Shown here piece by piece: positions 11,701 through 23,177 of a stretch of 64,000 nucleotides of DNA; position 1 is the first letter of the stretch, and every line of letters begins with the position of its first letter. A program made the translations under genes and the position numbers. The notes beneath the pieces were generated by a model. The model saw nothing but the letters and a program-made list of their open reading frames with translations, did no database searches and was not told where the DNA came from. The DNA lies in NCBI GenBank assembly GCA_963921825.1, contig OY997595.1, positions 65,379,879 through 65,443,878 on the forward strand, read 5' to 3'. Source of the DNA: Erodium maritimum. Lineage: Eukaryota > Streptophyta > Magnoliopsida > Geraniales > Geraniaceae.

Positions 11701-11829
11701 CTAAGTAGAGGGAGGTCTTTGAGGTCACCTATATATTAAGAGTGTCACAACAAGTAACCCGGGTGGTTAGTGGGGTGTTCATACTAAAGAAAATAGAGGA
11801 CTTCTGATAATTGAAGAACTGGCCCGCTA

Positions 11830-12240
11830 ACTTGTCCAACGGATACAATCCGTTGGTGAGGTGAAAAACTAACCCCACGGATACTATTTGTGGCTGAGGT
11901 GTAAAAGCTAGGCCACAGATTCGAACTGTTTTCTAGGTGGTAAGCTTCACAAACGGATCATATCCGTGGGCTAGGTGTGAAAGCTAGACCACATATTCTA
12001 ATGGTGGCCTAGGTGGTAAACTTCACCAATGAATCCCATCCGTGGGCCAGGTGTGAGAGCTAGGCCACAGATTCAAAACTTCGCCCAGGTTGTAAACTTT
12101 ACCAACGGAATGTATCTGTGGGACAGGTTTTTACTTGTCCAACGGATACGGATATCTGTGGACCAAGTAATTGGACTACGCAACTTGGGCCACAGATCTT
12201 GACCGACGTGTGTATCCGTCGGCCAAATATTTGGCCGACA
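11830..12240 (+). repeat. Minisatellite with 76-bp period
   Basis: Diverged tandem units begin TAAGCTTCAC at 11941, TAAACTTCAC at 12017 and TAAACTTTAC at 12093, each 76 bases apart, with weaker units on both sides. Each unit contains an inverted motif of the form ACGGAT...ATCCGT, and CTAGGCCACAG recurs. There is no coding potential. Confidence 0.75.
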
Positions 12241-12338
12241 AATATTTATTCCTAGGAAACGGATTGGATCTGTTGCTCAAGACTGTCCCAGCAGTGATGA
12301 GAAGAAAAAATCGATTAAGAGGTCATAAATATTGTCAA

Positions 12339-12690
12339 GGTTCTAAAAGTCGTTAGGCGCTAATCGGGTGGTTAAGGACTTAGGACATTAATCGGGTACT
12401 AGACGGGGATTAATAGGATTTGTATTTTTCTAGTTTTAATAGATATATTACTATATAGAAACAAAATATGAATTTCATTATATTAAAAATTGTAACAAAT
12501 ATTTAAAATACCTAACAAATAACACACAAAAAAAACTTAGAAGCACAACCTCTAATATCACCAACACCAAACAACCATGCACAACCATCTAATTAGTTTA
12601 ATTTAGTCATTATACTATGCAAAATTGTTCTAGACGTCTAGGCGGGTCGGCTAGGCATAAAATGACGCCTAGTTGGGATTTTTAGAACAC
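12339..12690. mobile_element. Possible non-autonomous TIR element
   Basis: The left end GGTTCTAAAAGTCGTTAGGCG is mirrored by the right end, where GACGCCTAGTTGGGATTTTTAGAAC reads as an imperfect inverted copy. The interior is AT-rich. I find no exact target duplication, so the boundary is uncertain. Confidence 0.4.
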
Positions 12691-13325
12691 TGACTATTGT
12701 ATACGCGTCGAGAAATATTGTTTTATTCTATTGAAAATAAATGTTTTGTAACATTTTCAAAATATAAACCTTCGACGTCAAAAAAAAATGTAATTAATTA
12801 TTATCTTTTTATACGATATCAATATTTTAAATGGTATTTATATTATTATTATCTCAATTATTATTATTATAAAAAATCGACATCTCTTCGTTGAAAACAT
12901 GTCAATTATTATCACACAAAAACGGTGCCCCCTCATTGAAAAAGCATCATCCGCTTCTAATTACGCCCTTGTTTCTTTGGATCGGATGAAGCTCCTGCAA
13001 CTCACCAACGGAAACCTACGATAATCCATAAAAGAAACCGAGATCAACTCCGGATACAAGGCTCGTCCTACCTCCAAAGTCGTTGACTGAACCGGTAACA
13101 CCATCTACTCCACTGTGGGAAAAGACCACATATGTTTGGCTCCATTGTAATCCATAAAAGAACCGAGCCACAGCTGAATTCTTCACCTCTCAGACTTCAT
13201 TTTTTTCTTCTTGCGTGTGGCTGGAGCAGAAGACAAAGTTCTCTATGAGTCTAACCTTGATCCATTGGTCTTCCTCACTACATGCTCCATATCAGTCCCA
13301 AAATTTTGAAACTGACGAACCCGAA

Positions 13326-14076
13326 TCACTTACCTTTGTGGTTCCGGTTGGATGGTAGATGGACGTGGTCGATCACCCCTTCAATGCTGAAAATTGACCT
13401 CAACCCGTCTGTGATGGATCCCTCTGGCAGGTTAAGGACGAAAATCTTGGTCCTGGAGAGAACACCTCTCAGATGCTTGTCGGTCCGAGTCACGACCTGA
13501 GCAGCAACTATCTCACAGTCGGTGCCCGTTTCTCCCTCGGCAGCCCCACGACTAATCCCCACCTAGAATGACTATTTTATAAGGGAGCAATGGGCTCTCT
13601 ACGTGGTTCGTAGGTGATGTGGTATTTTTGATTTTGTGGTTTATAAGGGAGAATGACTATCGCGACGTTGGCTCCCTCCCGTCACCAGCAAAGCAGTTTT
13701 CGATCTGATTCGATCCACCATTTCTCCCGATCTGATTCGGTGCCCCTCTGCAACTCTGGTGGTTGGCGTCTGACTCACTTCGGCATCAAACCTTAACGTC
13801 GTCTCTGTTTCCGTCGGCGTCTCTGAAGCCGTCGTAGTCGTCGCCTCGGAAGTCGCCACCACCATCCCTGCCACTTCCACAGACCCGTCCTCCTCTCTGG
13901 CCTCCACTAGCGCCTCTGAATCCGTCGGGGTCTCTGAAGTCGTTGCAGCAGCCGCCTTGGAAGTCCCCGCCGCCGTCCCTGCAACCGCCACACCCTCCTC
14001 CCTGGCCTCCACTACCGCACCCTCTACCCACAGGCTTTAGGGACGATTGCTGGAAGGGATCCCTCAGTCTAGCCAA
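13326..14076 (-). pseudogene. RRM plus Gly-rich ORF remnant, probably LINE ORF1
   Basis: Two minus-strand pieces. The piece at 13562-13326 reads TKIFVLNLPEGSITDGLRSIF..., an RRM RNP2-type start. The piece at 14076-13786 is Gly/Arg/Asp-rich with repeated RDGGGDF and GFRDADG motifs. A similar Gly-rich sequence lies on the plus strand at 25300-25500. RRM domains occur in ORF1 of several plant LINE lineages, including the one at 33993 here. Frames are broken between the pieces. An RNA-binding protein retrocopy is the alternative. Confidence 0.4.
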
Positions 14077-14279
14077 TTCTTCCTTCAGTATTGATGATCA
14101 CAGGTTCGGGTTTACAACAGAAGAAAAGCGTCACCCTTGGGTGACCCAGCGGTATCCAGGCCCTACCTTGTGTAGTGCGGATTAGTACTTTTTAATTTAT
14201 ACTTTACTGATGCAGTCACGGCCTATGGATTAGGCTGAGACTTCCAGTATCATCTTTTCACCCCCACTTCTCCTTCATG

Positions 14280-14471
14280 CCTTTATGCCGGCCGTCGGGG
14301 CATCCGGACATCGGGTTTCAAAACCGTTAGTGACGATTATATGGATAAAAAGAACGATGAACTTTATGTTCTATGTATGTTCTTTTCTAGCGGTCAGGGA
14401 GCCTGTTCCCTGATGCACATCTCTGTTTTGATCTAATATAAATAAAATTTGCACCTTTTAGTAAAAAAAAA
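14280..14471 (+). other. Retroelement 3' end with poly-A
   Basis: Ends with AATATAAATAAAATTTGCACC and a run of A near 14463-14470. The phrase GAGCCTGTTCCCTGATGCA at about 14398 is echoed by GAGCCTGTTTTCTGATGCA at about 16971, so the two stretches are related 3' ends. No coding sequence. Confidence 0.45.
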
Positions 14472-15350
14472 CTCAAATCTGTCTCAGTGGGAGTGTCACT
14501 CTTCTTTGTACGTGATGTCCATATTTTGTATCTCATTTATGTTATTTTTTTATTTTATCATGTAATTCTGTTATTTATATTTCTGGTTACTAACCTAACA
14601 ACAACACAAACAAGTGTTAGTTGAGTTGGTAAATTGTGACCTCACAAGACCCGTAGGTTTTGGGATCGAACCCTATTACTAACAATTTTACAACAAGGTA
14701 AACATGAACTTAATACTTGGGCCTTCACATAAACAGGCTTACACATGAACATTATTGGGGTGGGTACGGACCCGGGAGTGCCAATATCGTTCCCGCCCCG
14801 GACCTTGTTAGCATCCCTGGTTAACACCCTGATCCCCACCCCGTTGGTGGGAATACCCTCCCTAATCGGGTCGGGATCACCGTATCCCCTTTAGGGATAG
14901 GTCAAATTGTCATCCCTATCCCCACCCTCCATCTCCTTCCTCGCAAGCCACCTCTTCTTCATCCACGAATGCCTTGTCTCGATCTTGTGAGCGCCCCGCC
15001 TCCATTTGAGTTGAGGATATGACAACCGACCTGAGACCCTCTATCCTCTACAACAACTAGCCCCTCCTGCCCCAACTATTGGATTCCAAATCCATTTTCG
15101 ATCGAGATTAATGAAGGAGACACCCCTATTATTGGATTACAAATCCATTTTCGATCGAGATTAATGAAGGAGACATCCAAAAACGATATAGGGATTCAAG
15201 AGAAAGGGGTGCGTGGCACCGCAATAATTATACATAAGCCTGTGTTTAACTCACTCTTTTCTTATTCAGAAAAAAAAAACGATAGTCTAAGTTCATAATA
15301 ACTAAAAATAAATTTAAATCAACACATTAGGTAAACTGACAATAATCTCT
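14472..15350. other. Gene-free stretch with unclassified repeats
   Basis: Nothing recognisable as a gene. It includes Asp/Gly-codon-poor GC-rich patches (14750-14900) and the 53-bp duplication described separately. Confidence 0.4.
15078..15182 (+). repeat. 53-bp tandem duplication
   Basis: Two nearly identical copies starting ATTGGATTCCAAATCC at 15078 and ATTGGATTACAAATCC at 15131 continue identically through GATCGAGATTAATGAAGGAG. The high identity suggests a recent duplication. Confidence 0.85.
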
Positions 15351-15379
15351 TTCTCGTCACTTGAGAACGCTGCCTAACC

Positions 15380-16990
15380 CTAGCCCTAATTTCTATGGGG
15401 TCCTCGCTTGCCACCGCCGCTACTACGCCGCCTGCAGGTCTCCCACATGGTGTTACTCTTGCTGACCTCACCGCCCCCGTGCCCCCGCGTCCCATCCGAT
15501 CGGTTCCTTCGTAGATCGTGCTTGGTGCGGGAAATATATACCAATGGGGCATAAGGCGAGCACCGTCTTCTTCAAACTTCCCCCTTGTCTCCTCCATGGC
15601 TCCTCCTCTAGGGTCCTCTACTCCAGCGTCCATGGCGATACGGGGGAGGGTCGTCTCCCTCTCCTCTTTTTGGAGTTTTCCGGCGGGAAGATCGAGTGTG
15701 TCGGTCCTGGGTGCGGCGGCTCTGGGTGTCGTATGCTCCAAGCTACATGCTCCCTCCTCGGATGAACCCTGGCCCACCGCTCAGGGCCCACCACGACCTT
15801 GCTCTGATGCCTGGGATGGATGTTGCTCGGTCTAGGGTTTCACAGTCGTCGGTGCCTTTGCTGGCTTTTCCTCCTTGTATTGCGGGGGGGGGGGGGGGGG
15901 GGGTTGGCTAGGGACGTGATGGAATACTCTGTCTCGGTCACGTCGGTGCAGGCTCGGACTTGGGGATGGTTTCACAACCACGATGGGATGCGGAAGAGCA
16001 TGGTGGATTCCTCTTCCCTACGGGTTACCCGAAGCTGGTCTCGGCGGCAAACGAGGGAATGGTTATTCTCTGGTGAGCTCGCTTCCGGAGCTGCTCAGGG
16101 GATACGTGATCGGTCCCGGTTCGTGAGGGAGGCTGATTTGGTACATGAGGCGGTTACAGTTCGGAGACCTGTGCGGTCGGTTCCTTCGGCACGCTATCCT
16201 CAGAGCCCCCTCACGGCATACCATAGGAGTTTGTTGTGGTACTCCCCGGAGAAGGGGCCTCGTACTCGCATGCGCCACCAACGACCAGAGATTCAAGATG
16301 GAGCTGGCATCGATCGGGATGGGAAGCTGTTGGAAGTTGTACCGAGGCCGCTGACATTGGACCCAATACCTAAGGCTAGGTTATCTCAACATGGGGGAGC
16401 TGGTGTAACAATGGACCCAATAACTAATTTGGCTCCCCGTCTTTCCAGTTGGGAACCTAGCCTGTCGCCCGCAATAACCCACCCTGTGTGGTCCAACCCA
16501 AAATCCCCGTGTTCTTTTGTACACGCGAAGATCAGGGGGACGGAAATTGCTCAGCTCTCTGCTGATTCGATTGATGTCCCTCTGCCACTACAGCGTGGAG
16601 GGTTTGGAGGTAGAGGACGTGCCCAGCCCGAAGCGCGAATTGTTGAAGTTCCAGCGCCTGCTGGAGCTTTGAAGAGGGTTTCGTCTACCGTTTTGCGGGA
16701 CGACTTGTCATAAGCGGGGAAGAAGCCTCGCCAGGAGGGATGATGCATTGTCTGAGCACCGGGGACTGGCCCTGGGAGGGGTCCCCAGACGATGCTTTGC
16801 CTCCCACCACCACCATTACTGTTGAGGTCCCTCAAGATCTTCGGTACCCCGCTCCTCCTCACCGTCTTCTCTCTTTACCCAAGAGGCATCACAATACCGT
16901 CTGTGACGGTTCTGATAGTAAAAGGATCAGTGAACCATTGTTCGTTAATACTGACCTTCTAATGGTTGGAGAGCCTGTTTTCTGATGCAT
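15380..16990 (+). pseudogene. Degraded LINE ORF1-like region
   Basis: GC-rich DNA with long overlapping ORFs in several frames, the longest at 15820-16713 (+, 297 residues). Composition is Pro/Arg/Ser-rich and no domain is recognisable. The 3' part resembles the retroelement end at 14280-14471, and the GC content matches the ORF1-type region at 59-61 kb. I read it as a decayed LINE ORF1, not a host gene. A 20-base G run interrupts it. Confidence 0.35.
15884..15903 (+). repeat. Run of 20 G
   Basis: Uninterrupted G homopolymer. It may form a G-quadruplex, and its exact length is likely to be an assembly estimate. Confidence 0.95.
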
Positions 16991-17110
16991 AATAATGAAA
17001 TCGATTTCAAGTAACAGTATATGTTTATGGGTAGGAACTATTCATCTCGATAATTTAAGGATTAACATTGATCCTTAATTTACATGGTAAGATGGTTTCT
17101 ATCGTACACC

Positions 17111-17120
17111 TATTTATATA
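17111..17120 (+). promoter_or_regulatory. TATA-box candidate for the WD40 gene
   Basis: TATTTATATA lies 90 bases before the start codon at 17210, at a plausible distance for a plant core promoter with a short leader. Confidence 0.45.
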
Positions 17121-17209
17121 CATAAACAAACTCAACCACCTGCCCATCCTCATTCCTCTCTTTCACTCACATCTCCCACACCATATCTCATGTCACTTCT
17201 CACAACAAA

Positions 17210-20200
17210 ATGGCCTCTCTCGACTCTCCAGACTCACCTCCAAACGCATCCTTCGCAATAAGAGACCCAAACCCAAACCCAAACTCACAATCACAGCCAC
17301 AATCACCAACATCAACACCACCAAGAGCAAGAACACACCCCAAGTTCCTAAGAAGCATCTCCAACAAAGAAGCATCCTTCTCCTACCTCCCCTGCACCCC
17401 GCCGCGCCTGAGCACCTCCTCCCTCTCCCCTAACCTCTACACCTCCCAAATCTCCTCCTCTCCTCCTCCTCTTCCTTCCTCCACCAAGCTCTTCTCCGAC
17501 CTCCACAACCCTTCCTCTTCCTACCGGTGCATCTCCTCGGTGCTCAAGAAAGATGGGCAGATACTCTCCATGGCCGTCTCCAACGGGCTCGTCTACACCG
17601 GCTCCGATAGCAATGTGGTCAGGGTTTGGAAGCTCCCTGAGTTCACTGAGTGTGGCAAGCTCAAGACCAAAGCTTCCATGGTTCTTGCTATCAGGGTCTG
17701 CAATGATAGGGTTTATGCGGCTTATGCCGATTCTAAGATCCGGGTCTGGCGAAGGACTTGGGATGGAGCTGTCAAGCATGTTAGGGTTGGAACTATTCCG
17801 AAGAAAGGAGGCTATGTCAGGAGCTACATTGCAGGCAAAGACAAGAAGGTAATTCACTTGAACTTGTTTTTTTGAATGGTGAATCCTAACCTAATCTCTC
17901 CCGACACCTGCTCCTAAACAGATAATCTATGAAATTTCGAGCACATGATCTTTTAAAAGACGTGTTCGTGTAGGTAAATGGTAAGTACAAAACTGTATCC
18001 GTCAACAACCTTTTTCTCTCAAAAACCCACTTGTCGTCATTTTTTATGTTGTCATTTGCACAGCTCGTAGAAGGTCGGTATATCATGTATTTACCTTAAT
18101 AAAACATGAAACTCACTTTTCCACTAAAAAATGAAAGTGGAACGGTAAGTTTTTGACTTATTGACCTTTTACGAGGACGGTCAGTGAGTATTTTTATAGA
18201 GAAAAAGGTCATCGACGGATTCGATTTTAGGGTTTTCCTTTAAGGAAACCAAACCAATTATCCTTAAGTAGACAATCAAGTTAAAATTGAGAACTGGGTT
18301 TGTGGTAAAGTTTTGATCTTTTTCACTTTAACGTGTTGTAGTGTGAAAATGCATTAATGGGTTGTGGTAAAGTTTCGATCTTTTTTGTGGGTTTGGCCTA
18401 TTATGTGTTAAAAATCCATGTATACGCGGTTAGGTTGATAATGCATTGTTGGGTTTGTGGAAAGTTTTGATCTTTTTTACTTTTTTGGCCTATGTGTGTG
18501 TCTGTTGCTAGTCTTTAAGGACCATTACTACACCTTATGCGATTATGGGTGCAAAATAGCGACCCATTTGCCAGACTTAAATGAGAGTTTGGTCAGAACT
18601 AGTAATAGCAATGTGACCACCATTCAATGATTCAGCTGCCCAAGTTTCATCAACTAATTGTTTGGAGGGTACACCACAAATGATCTTCTGCAACACCAAA
18701 TTTTTAATCAAGTTGTATATATTAGATCGGAATTTACACTTCTATCGTCCTTATCCTTACGTATAAACTCACATTTTATACAACGTTTTTGCTACGACTG
18801 AATTTTATAAGAACTTAGATTGTTAGTACAACGTTTTTATTACGACTGAATTTTTATATGTGGATCATAATAAGGCTAGACTTCCCTATATATTGGATAT
18901 GTATTGTATTTTAAGATGCAAATTAAGAGCTCATTGACGTTAATTGTAAATATATATATATTTTTTGAAACGGGAAAGAAGTAGTATTACGTTATGATTG
19001 TGCTTACAATTTGGCACCTAACAGTCCCGGATACCAGTTTTTTGTCCCGATCGGCCGTGGCCCATCGGGCACACATGGTTCCATACAAATAGTCCGCTTT
19101 GATTCGCGGATCCGAACTTAGGAATTCTTCGATCCAACGTTACAAAAAAATAATAAACCAAATGCCTAAACTTATTGAGTCACATGATTATTCGAACTAA
19201 AGCAGCGAAACCTACTGGAGAATTTGTCTTTAGTGCATAATTCCCGAGATCTCCCTGTTGTAAAAGCTTGGTCGGGGTTGAGAGTCCCGAATCCGGATGC
19301 CGTTGAAATAGGTCCCAGCCGACCGTCCCTCCTCCCGGATCCCAGATCCACCGAGGGGGCGGACCCATGCCGGCGAGGGGTGACCCTAGGGCGATATGCC
19401 GCTGCAGATGGGATACGGCGCGTGAAGCACGTAATCCAATGAACGACAGGGGGCCACGATGGCCACTGGCTCGAAGGCGGGGCCGGTCCGGCGATGCAGG
19501 AACGGTAGCGCGAGTCGAGGGGGAGACCGTGGAGCAGCTTGAACGATGGGCAGCGACCTGTGGGGGTAGACCGGCTGCAAAACAAGACAAAAACAAAGAA
19601 AAATAAAACCGGCTCCGATCAATAGAATCGCGACGGTAGAGTGGAACCTCATAGAGGTTGTGTGGAGAGCTTTGGAAGCAGGGGCTTCGATTGGACCCCG
19701 GATGGTAGTGGAGAGCTTTGGATCAGGGGTTTCAAAAGTGAAGAATGGTGGGTGCCATGGAAGAGGGGGTCGGGGAAGGGGCTGCGCGCAGAGAGAGTTA
19801 GGGTTCTCTCTGCGCAGCCGTGTTTACTGCTTAATTGTAAATATATATATAACTTTGAAGTTATTTTTATATTTATTTTATAATTAAACCCTCCTACATA
19901 TTATTAAAAAAAACTGTCAATGACATGAATGATAAATATGCATAACTAATAATACAAACTAAGAATTTATATGGATAGCTTATTCAAGTTTAAGGTTGGT
20001 TCAGAATTAGAAAAAAAGAAGACTAATAACATAAATTACAAATATAAATAATTTTAATTTTTTTGAGCAAATACGAGAGATATTATTTAAAAGTCGGTAA
20101 TAAGGATCCGATGAAATTACTCCAGTAAAAACCTTTCTTACCATTCCTAAATAGGGGAGGAACAAGCCGCCCTGGCAAGCCAGTGAGTTGCTTTGTTCGC

Positions 20201-21831
20201 TGTCTGTTTTACAAAAACATGTTACACACTAGCGACTATACCTGTACAAGAAGGATTTTTTATTTTATCATATTCACTATGACTTTAGAACCCTTTTAAA
20301 ATAATGAGATATTGAATGCTCTTAATCGAATAGTCCAGACAAATCCAAAGTTTATATCACATATTTGATTTTTTGCTTAAATAGTAAAACCCTTTAGGTA
20401 TACAAAACTCATAATAAGTAATTTTTTGGTTGAAAATGGTAGTTTAATGACATTTTCTTGGCTTCTAATTCTATATGTTTGGATTAATGTATCAGGCGAA
20501 GCACATGGCACCGATCACATCGCTAGTAATCAACATATCCGACGACATATTGTACTCGGCCTCTCTGGACAAGACAGTGAAGGTCTGGCGAATGTCGGAC
20601 TTCAAGTGCATAGAGACAATCCAAGCCCACTCCGAACCCGTCAACGACATCGTTGTATCCTCCGACGGAGTCCTCTACACCGCCTCCGACGACGCCACCA
20701 TTAGGGTTTGGAGGCGTAACTTCTGCCGCGGAGACCAGCCTCACTCCCTTATCATAACCCTCCCCGCCAAGTACTCGCCCATCAAGACCCTCACTCTCAC
20801 CTCCGACGGGACCGTCTTGTACGGTGGCTGCACTGACGGGTACTATTGACGAGAAATCAAATCAATCTTATTTATTCTGGTTAGACGCACTTAATTATAT
20901 ATGATTTTCGCATAACTACCTTAACAACAAATTTGTTTAGGGCATTTGGGCCAAGTTGTTAAAATTTTCACGAACTACAAAAAAACGGGTAGTTATGTGA
21001 AAATCGGGTATTGCCAAATAAAAGATTTTAGAAGGATAAAATCAAGAACTAACTATCGCTTGCTTGTACCATTCAAGAACTGATGGTTGATTTATTAATC
21101 GATCAGATCAAACCTGTAGACTCAAGGTAATTCCACAAACTAACATTTTTCGTTAGAACTGACAGAAAATGATAGGAAAAACTCCAAAAAGTAATAAGTA
21201 TATGGTTAGTTTTGGAGTTCAATAGTCATATGACAGTTAGTTTTTGGTGTTTTTTCTAACGTTTTCTATCACTTTAACGGAAAGTATTATTTGTGTAATT
21301 ATTAAATATGTAGGTCTGATCTGATCGACTAATAAGTCAAAAGTCGGTTCTTGAAATGTACAAGTCTATGATAGTTAGTACGTGAAGTTTTTTTTTTTAA
21401 ATCGTGATAGTTAAGTGTAATATTTTTGAATCAAATCAACTTTATTTATTCTGATTTGATTTATCGTTGATAGGTACATCCATTTCTGGCTCAAGGGGTG
21501 GTTCTCCGGCCAGCTCCAGTACGGGGGTGCTCTACAAGGGCATAGCCACGCGGTGATGTGCATGACGAGTGTGTCGAGTTTCATGATCAGCGGGTCAGCT
21601 GATTCGACGAGTAGGGTTTGGGTTCGAGAGCAGGACGGCCAACACAGTTGTGTGGCCGTCTTGGTGGGTCACCGAGGGCCCGTTCGGTGTGTCGCGGCCA
21701 TCTCTGGCCGGTTCGGGGAGGACGGCGGTGAGGGCGGGTGCACCATCTGCACCGGGAGTCTTGATGGGGTGCTTAAAGTATGGCGCGTAAAGAGTGGGAA
21801 TAAGGGTTCGGATGCATATGATGAGTACTAA
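17210..21831 (+). CDS. WD40 protein of the JINGUBANG family
   Basis: A seven-bladed beta-propeller expected to act as a protein scaffold. Founding member JINGUBANG holds back pollen germination in Arabidopsis, but the role of this paralogue is unknown. Exons 17210-17848, 20496-20839 and 21474-21831 give 446 residues in closed phase. The first about 105 residues are Pro/Ser-rich and disordered. Seven WD repeats follow, with endings such as VVRVWKL, KIRVWRR, TVKVWRM, TIRVWRR, YIHFWLK, TSRVWVR and VLKVWRV. The propeller is complete and the protein ends SDAYDEY. Intron 1 is 2.6 kb and carries an inserted retroelement; intron 2 carries a foldback element bounded by a 25-bp direct repeat. The start is the first ATG after a TATA candidate. 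Confidence 0.9.
18290..18500 (+). repeat. Imperfect tandem repeats in WD40 intron 1
   Basis: Three diverged copies of a unit with TTGTGGTAAAGTTTTGATC and a following TTTTT(G/T)...TTTGGCCTA. Copies begin near 18298, 18360 and 18455. Non-coding. A second small duplication (ACAACGTTTTT...TACGACTGAAT) is at 18780-18856. Confidence 0.6.
18961..19830 (-). mobile_element. Non-autonomous poly-A retroelement, WD40 intron 1
   Basis: A minus-strand copy of the element at 49163-49984. Read on the minus strand it starts in Arg/Pro-codon-rich DNA and ends CTTTCCCGTTTCAAAAAA. A perfect 21-bp target duplication flanks it (18940-18960 and 19831-19851), beginning TTAATTGTAAA. No reverse transcriptase or endonuclease is encoded; the two ORFs of about 138 residues are in conflicting frames and not kept intact in the sister copy. 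It was probably moved by the machinery of a LINE. Confidence 0.85.
20855..21453. mobile_element. Foldback element with 25-bp flanking direct repeat, WD40 intron 2
   Basis: A sequence starting AATCAAATCAA and ending TTTATTCTG is present at 20855-20879 and again at 21429-21453, matching at 23 of 25 bases. Between them lies a foldback: CTTGTACCATTCAAGAACTG (about 21060) pairs with CGGTTCTTGAAATGTACAAG (about 21345), and GATCAGATCA with TGATCTGATC. A second small inverted pair (ATAACTACC / GGTAGTTAT) is at 20911-20995. Confidence 0.5.
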
Positions 21832-22408
21832 TTGGGTTAGGAAAGAAATAGGGCCTAATTGACTTATAGAGGGGACGATTTGGGAATAGAATTTGAGTTT
21901 GTAGTTTTACATATGGTTGACATTTGACATAATACAATAATCTCGTATGAGATTAATAATTATTTATAGTATATAAGCTTAAAACAGGTAGATTATGGTA
22001 CTGAATTCAAGTTTTTAGTTTGTTTTTTTGATTAAAAACGTGAGACATCAATTTTATGTACCAGTCAAAGTGACATACATACAATCTGATGAAAACGCAC
22101 ACACAAACGATAGATATTACAAACTTCAAACTAGCTAACCTATAATATTACTGACTCTCTATCAAAAAGCGCAACGCAGAACGCCCCAGAACGTGTAAAC
22201 AAAGTGTACGCCAAAAGTACAACAATGTGCACACCAACAGTGTCACATGACGGGCACACCAAAAATACAACATAACGTGCACACAAAGTGCACCTAGTGC
22301 ACCCAAAGGTGCAACTAGGGCACACCAATGTTGCGACTGAGTGCAATTATTTAACAAAACATAACGATAAAACACAAAAACTAAACCTAACCGAATCAGA
22401 GGCACCGC
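21832..22408. other. Downstream of the WD40 gene, no gene seen
   Basis: Probable 3' UTR followed by AT-rich DNA. From 22150 to 22340 there is a degenerate array of short GTGCACACCAA / GTGCACCTA-like motifs in a GC-richer patch. No gene called. Confidence 0.4.
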
Positions 22409-23169
22409 TAGGGGTGTGCAAATATCCGGTCATCACCAAAAACCGACTGTCACCGACCGTCCCGATCAGCGGAATTACCCGAACCGGTGTCACCGACGAC
22501 GGTTACGGTTAAACAAATACCAATCCGACGGCATTTTGGGTGGGTACGGTTTTATATCTTTCAAACAGGTAAAAAACCGGCCGACCGGCTTTTATTTCAT
22601 GAACCTATTATTTTTCCATTTTTATTGGGCATCCCAGACTTAAGCCAAATTTGATTTAATTTACATTTGGTCGCTTTAGGCCCTACCTGAGCTCAACATA
22701 TTTTATCGAAATTATATAAGTTTATAGGCTAATCCCATTTTGCTTTTAGTCCACTCTATTTTCAACCACCAACTAACCCATTTTTATTTAAATCCATTTA
22801 CTTTTCAACCACCAATTAACCTTAACCCTAATAATGGGGTGGGTAAAAACTCAGTCGTCACTGAAAACCTTATTAACTAAATTGACAAATATTCAAAAAT
22901 GATGTCAAAAGATAAAAATGAAGTATAAATCTTGCGAAAGAAATTAAATCATGGTTCAAATTTGAAGATTAAAATGAAGGCACAAAAAAGCTTAATGGGC
23001 TTGGTGGACCGGATAAAAACCGTAACCGCCCGACCCATAACCAACCCGATTCTTAAATAACCGTCAGTTATAGGGACGGTGACGATTATGGATCTTAGTG
23101 AACTGGTTGTCACGGTTCGGGTACCGGTTTAAGGTCAAAAGGGTGGTCACCGCCCGACACCCACCCCTA
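22409..23169. mobile_element. hAT-like non-autonomous element
   Basis: Left end TAGGGGTGTGCAAAT and right end, reversed, TAGGGGTGGGTGTCG: typical of hAT termini. Flanks GGCACCGC (22401-22408) and GTCATCGC (23170-23177) match at 6 of 8 bases, fitting an old 8-bp duplication. Subterminal repeats such as GACGGTTACGGT and ACCGTAACCGCCCGAC are typical of such elements. No transposase. Confidence 0.55.
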
Positions 23170-23177
23170 GTCATCGC

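Noticed and set aside
11830-12240. CRISPR-like array
   Set aside because: Units are contiguous and diverged along their whole length, with no repeat/spacer alternation, and the DNA is a plant nuclear genome.
15820-16713. 297-residue ORF as a host gene
   Set aside because: Runs through a 20-G homopolymer coding for poly-Gly, has no domain, and lies in transposon-like DNA.
17348-17857. 169-residue minus-strand ORF
   Set aside because: Antisense shadow of exon 1 of the WD40 gene, which has clear WD repeats.
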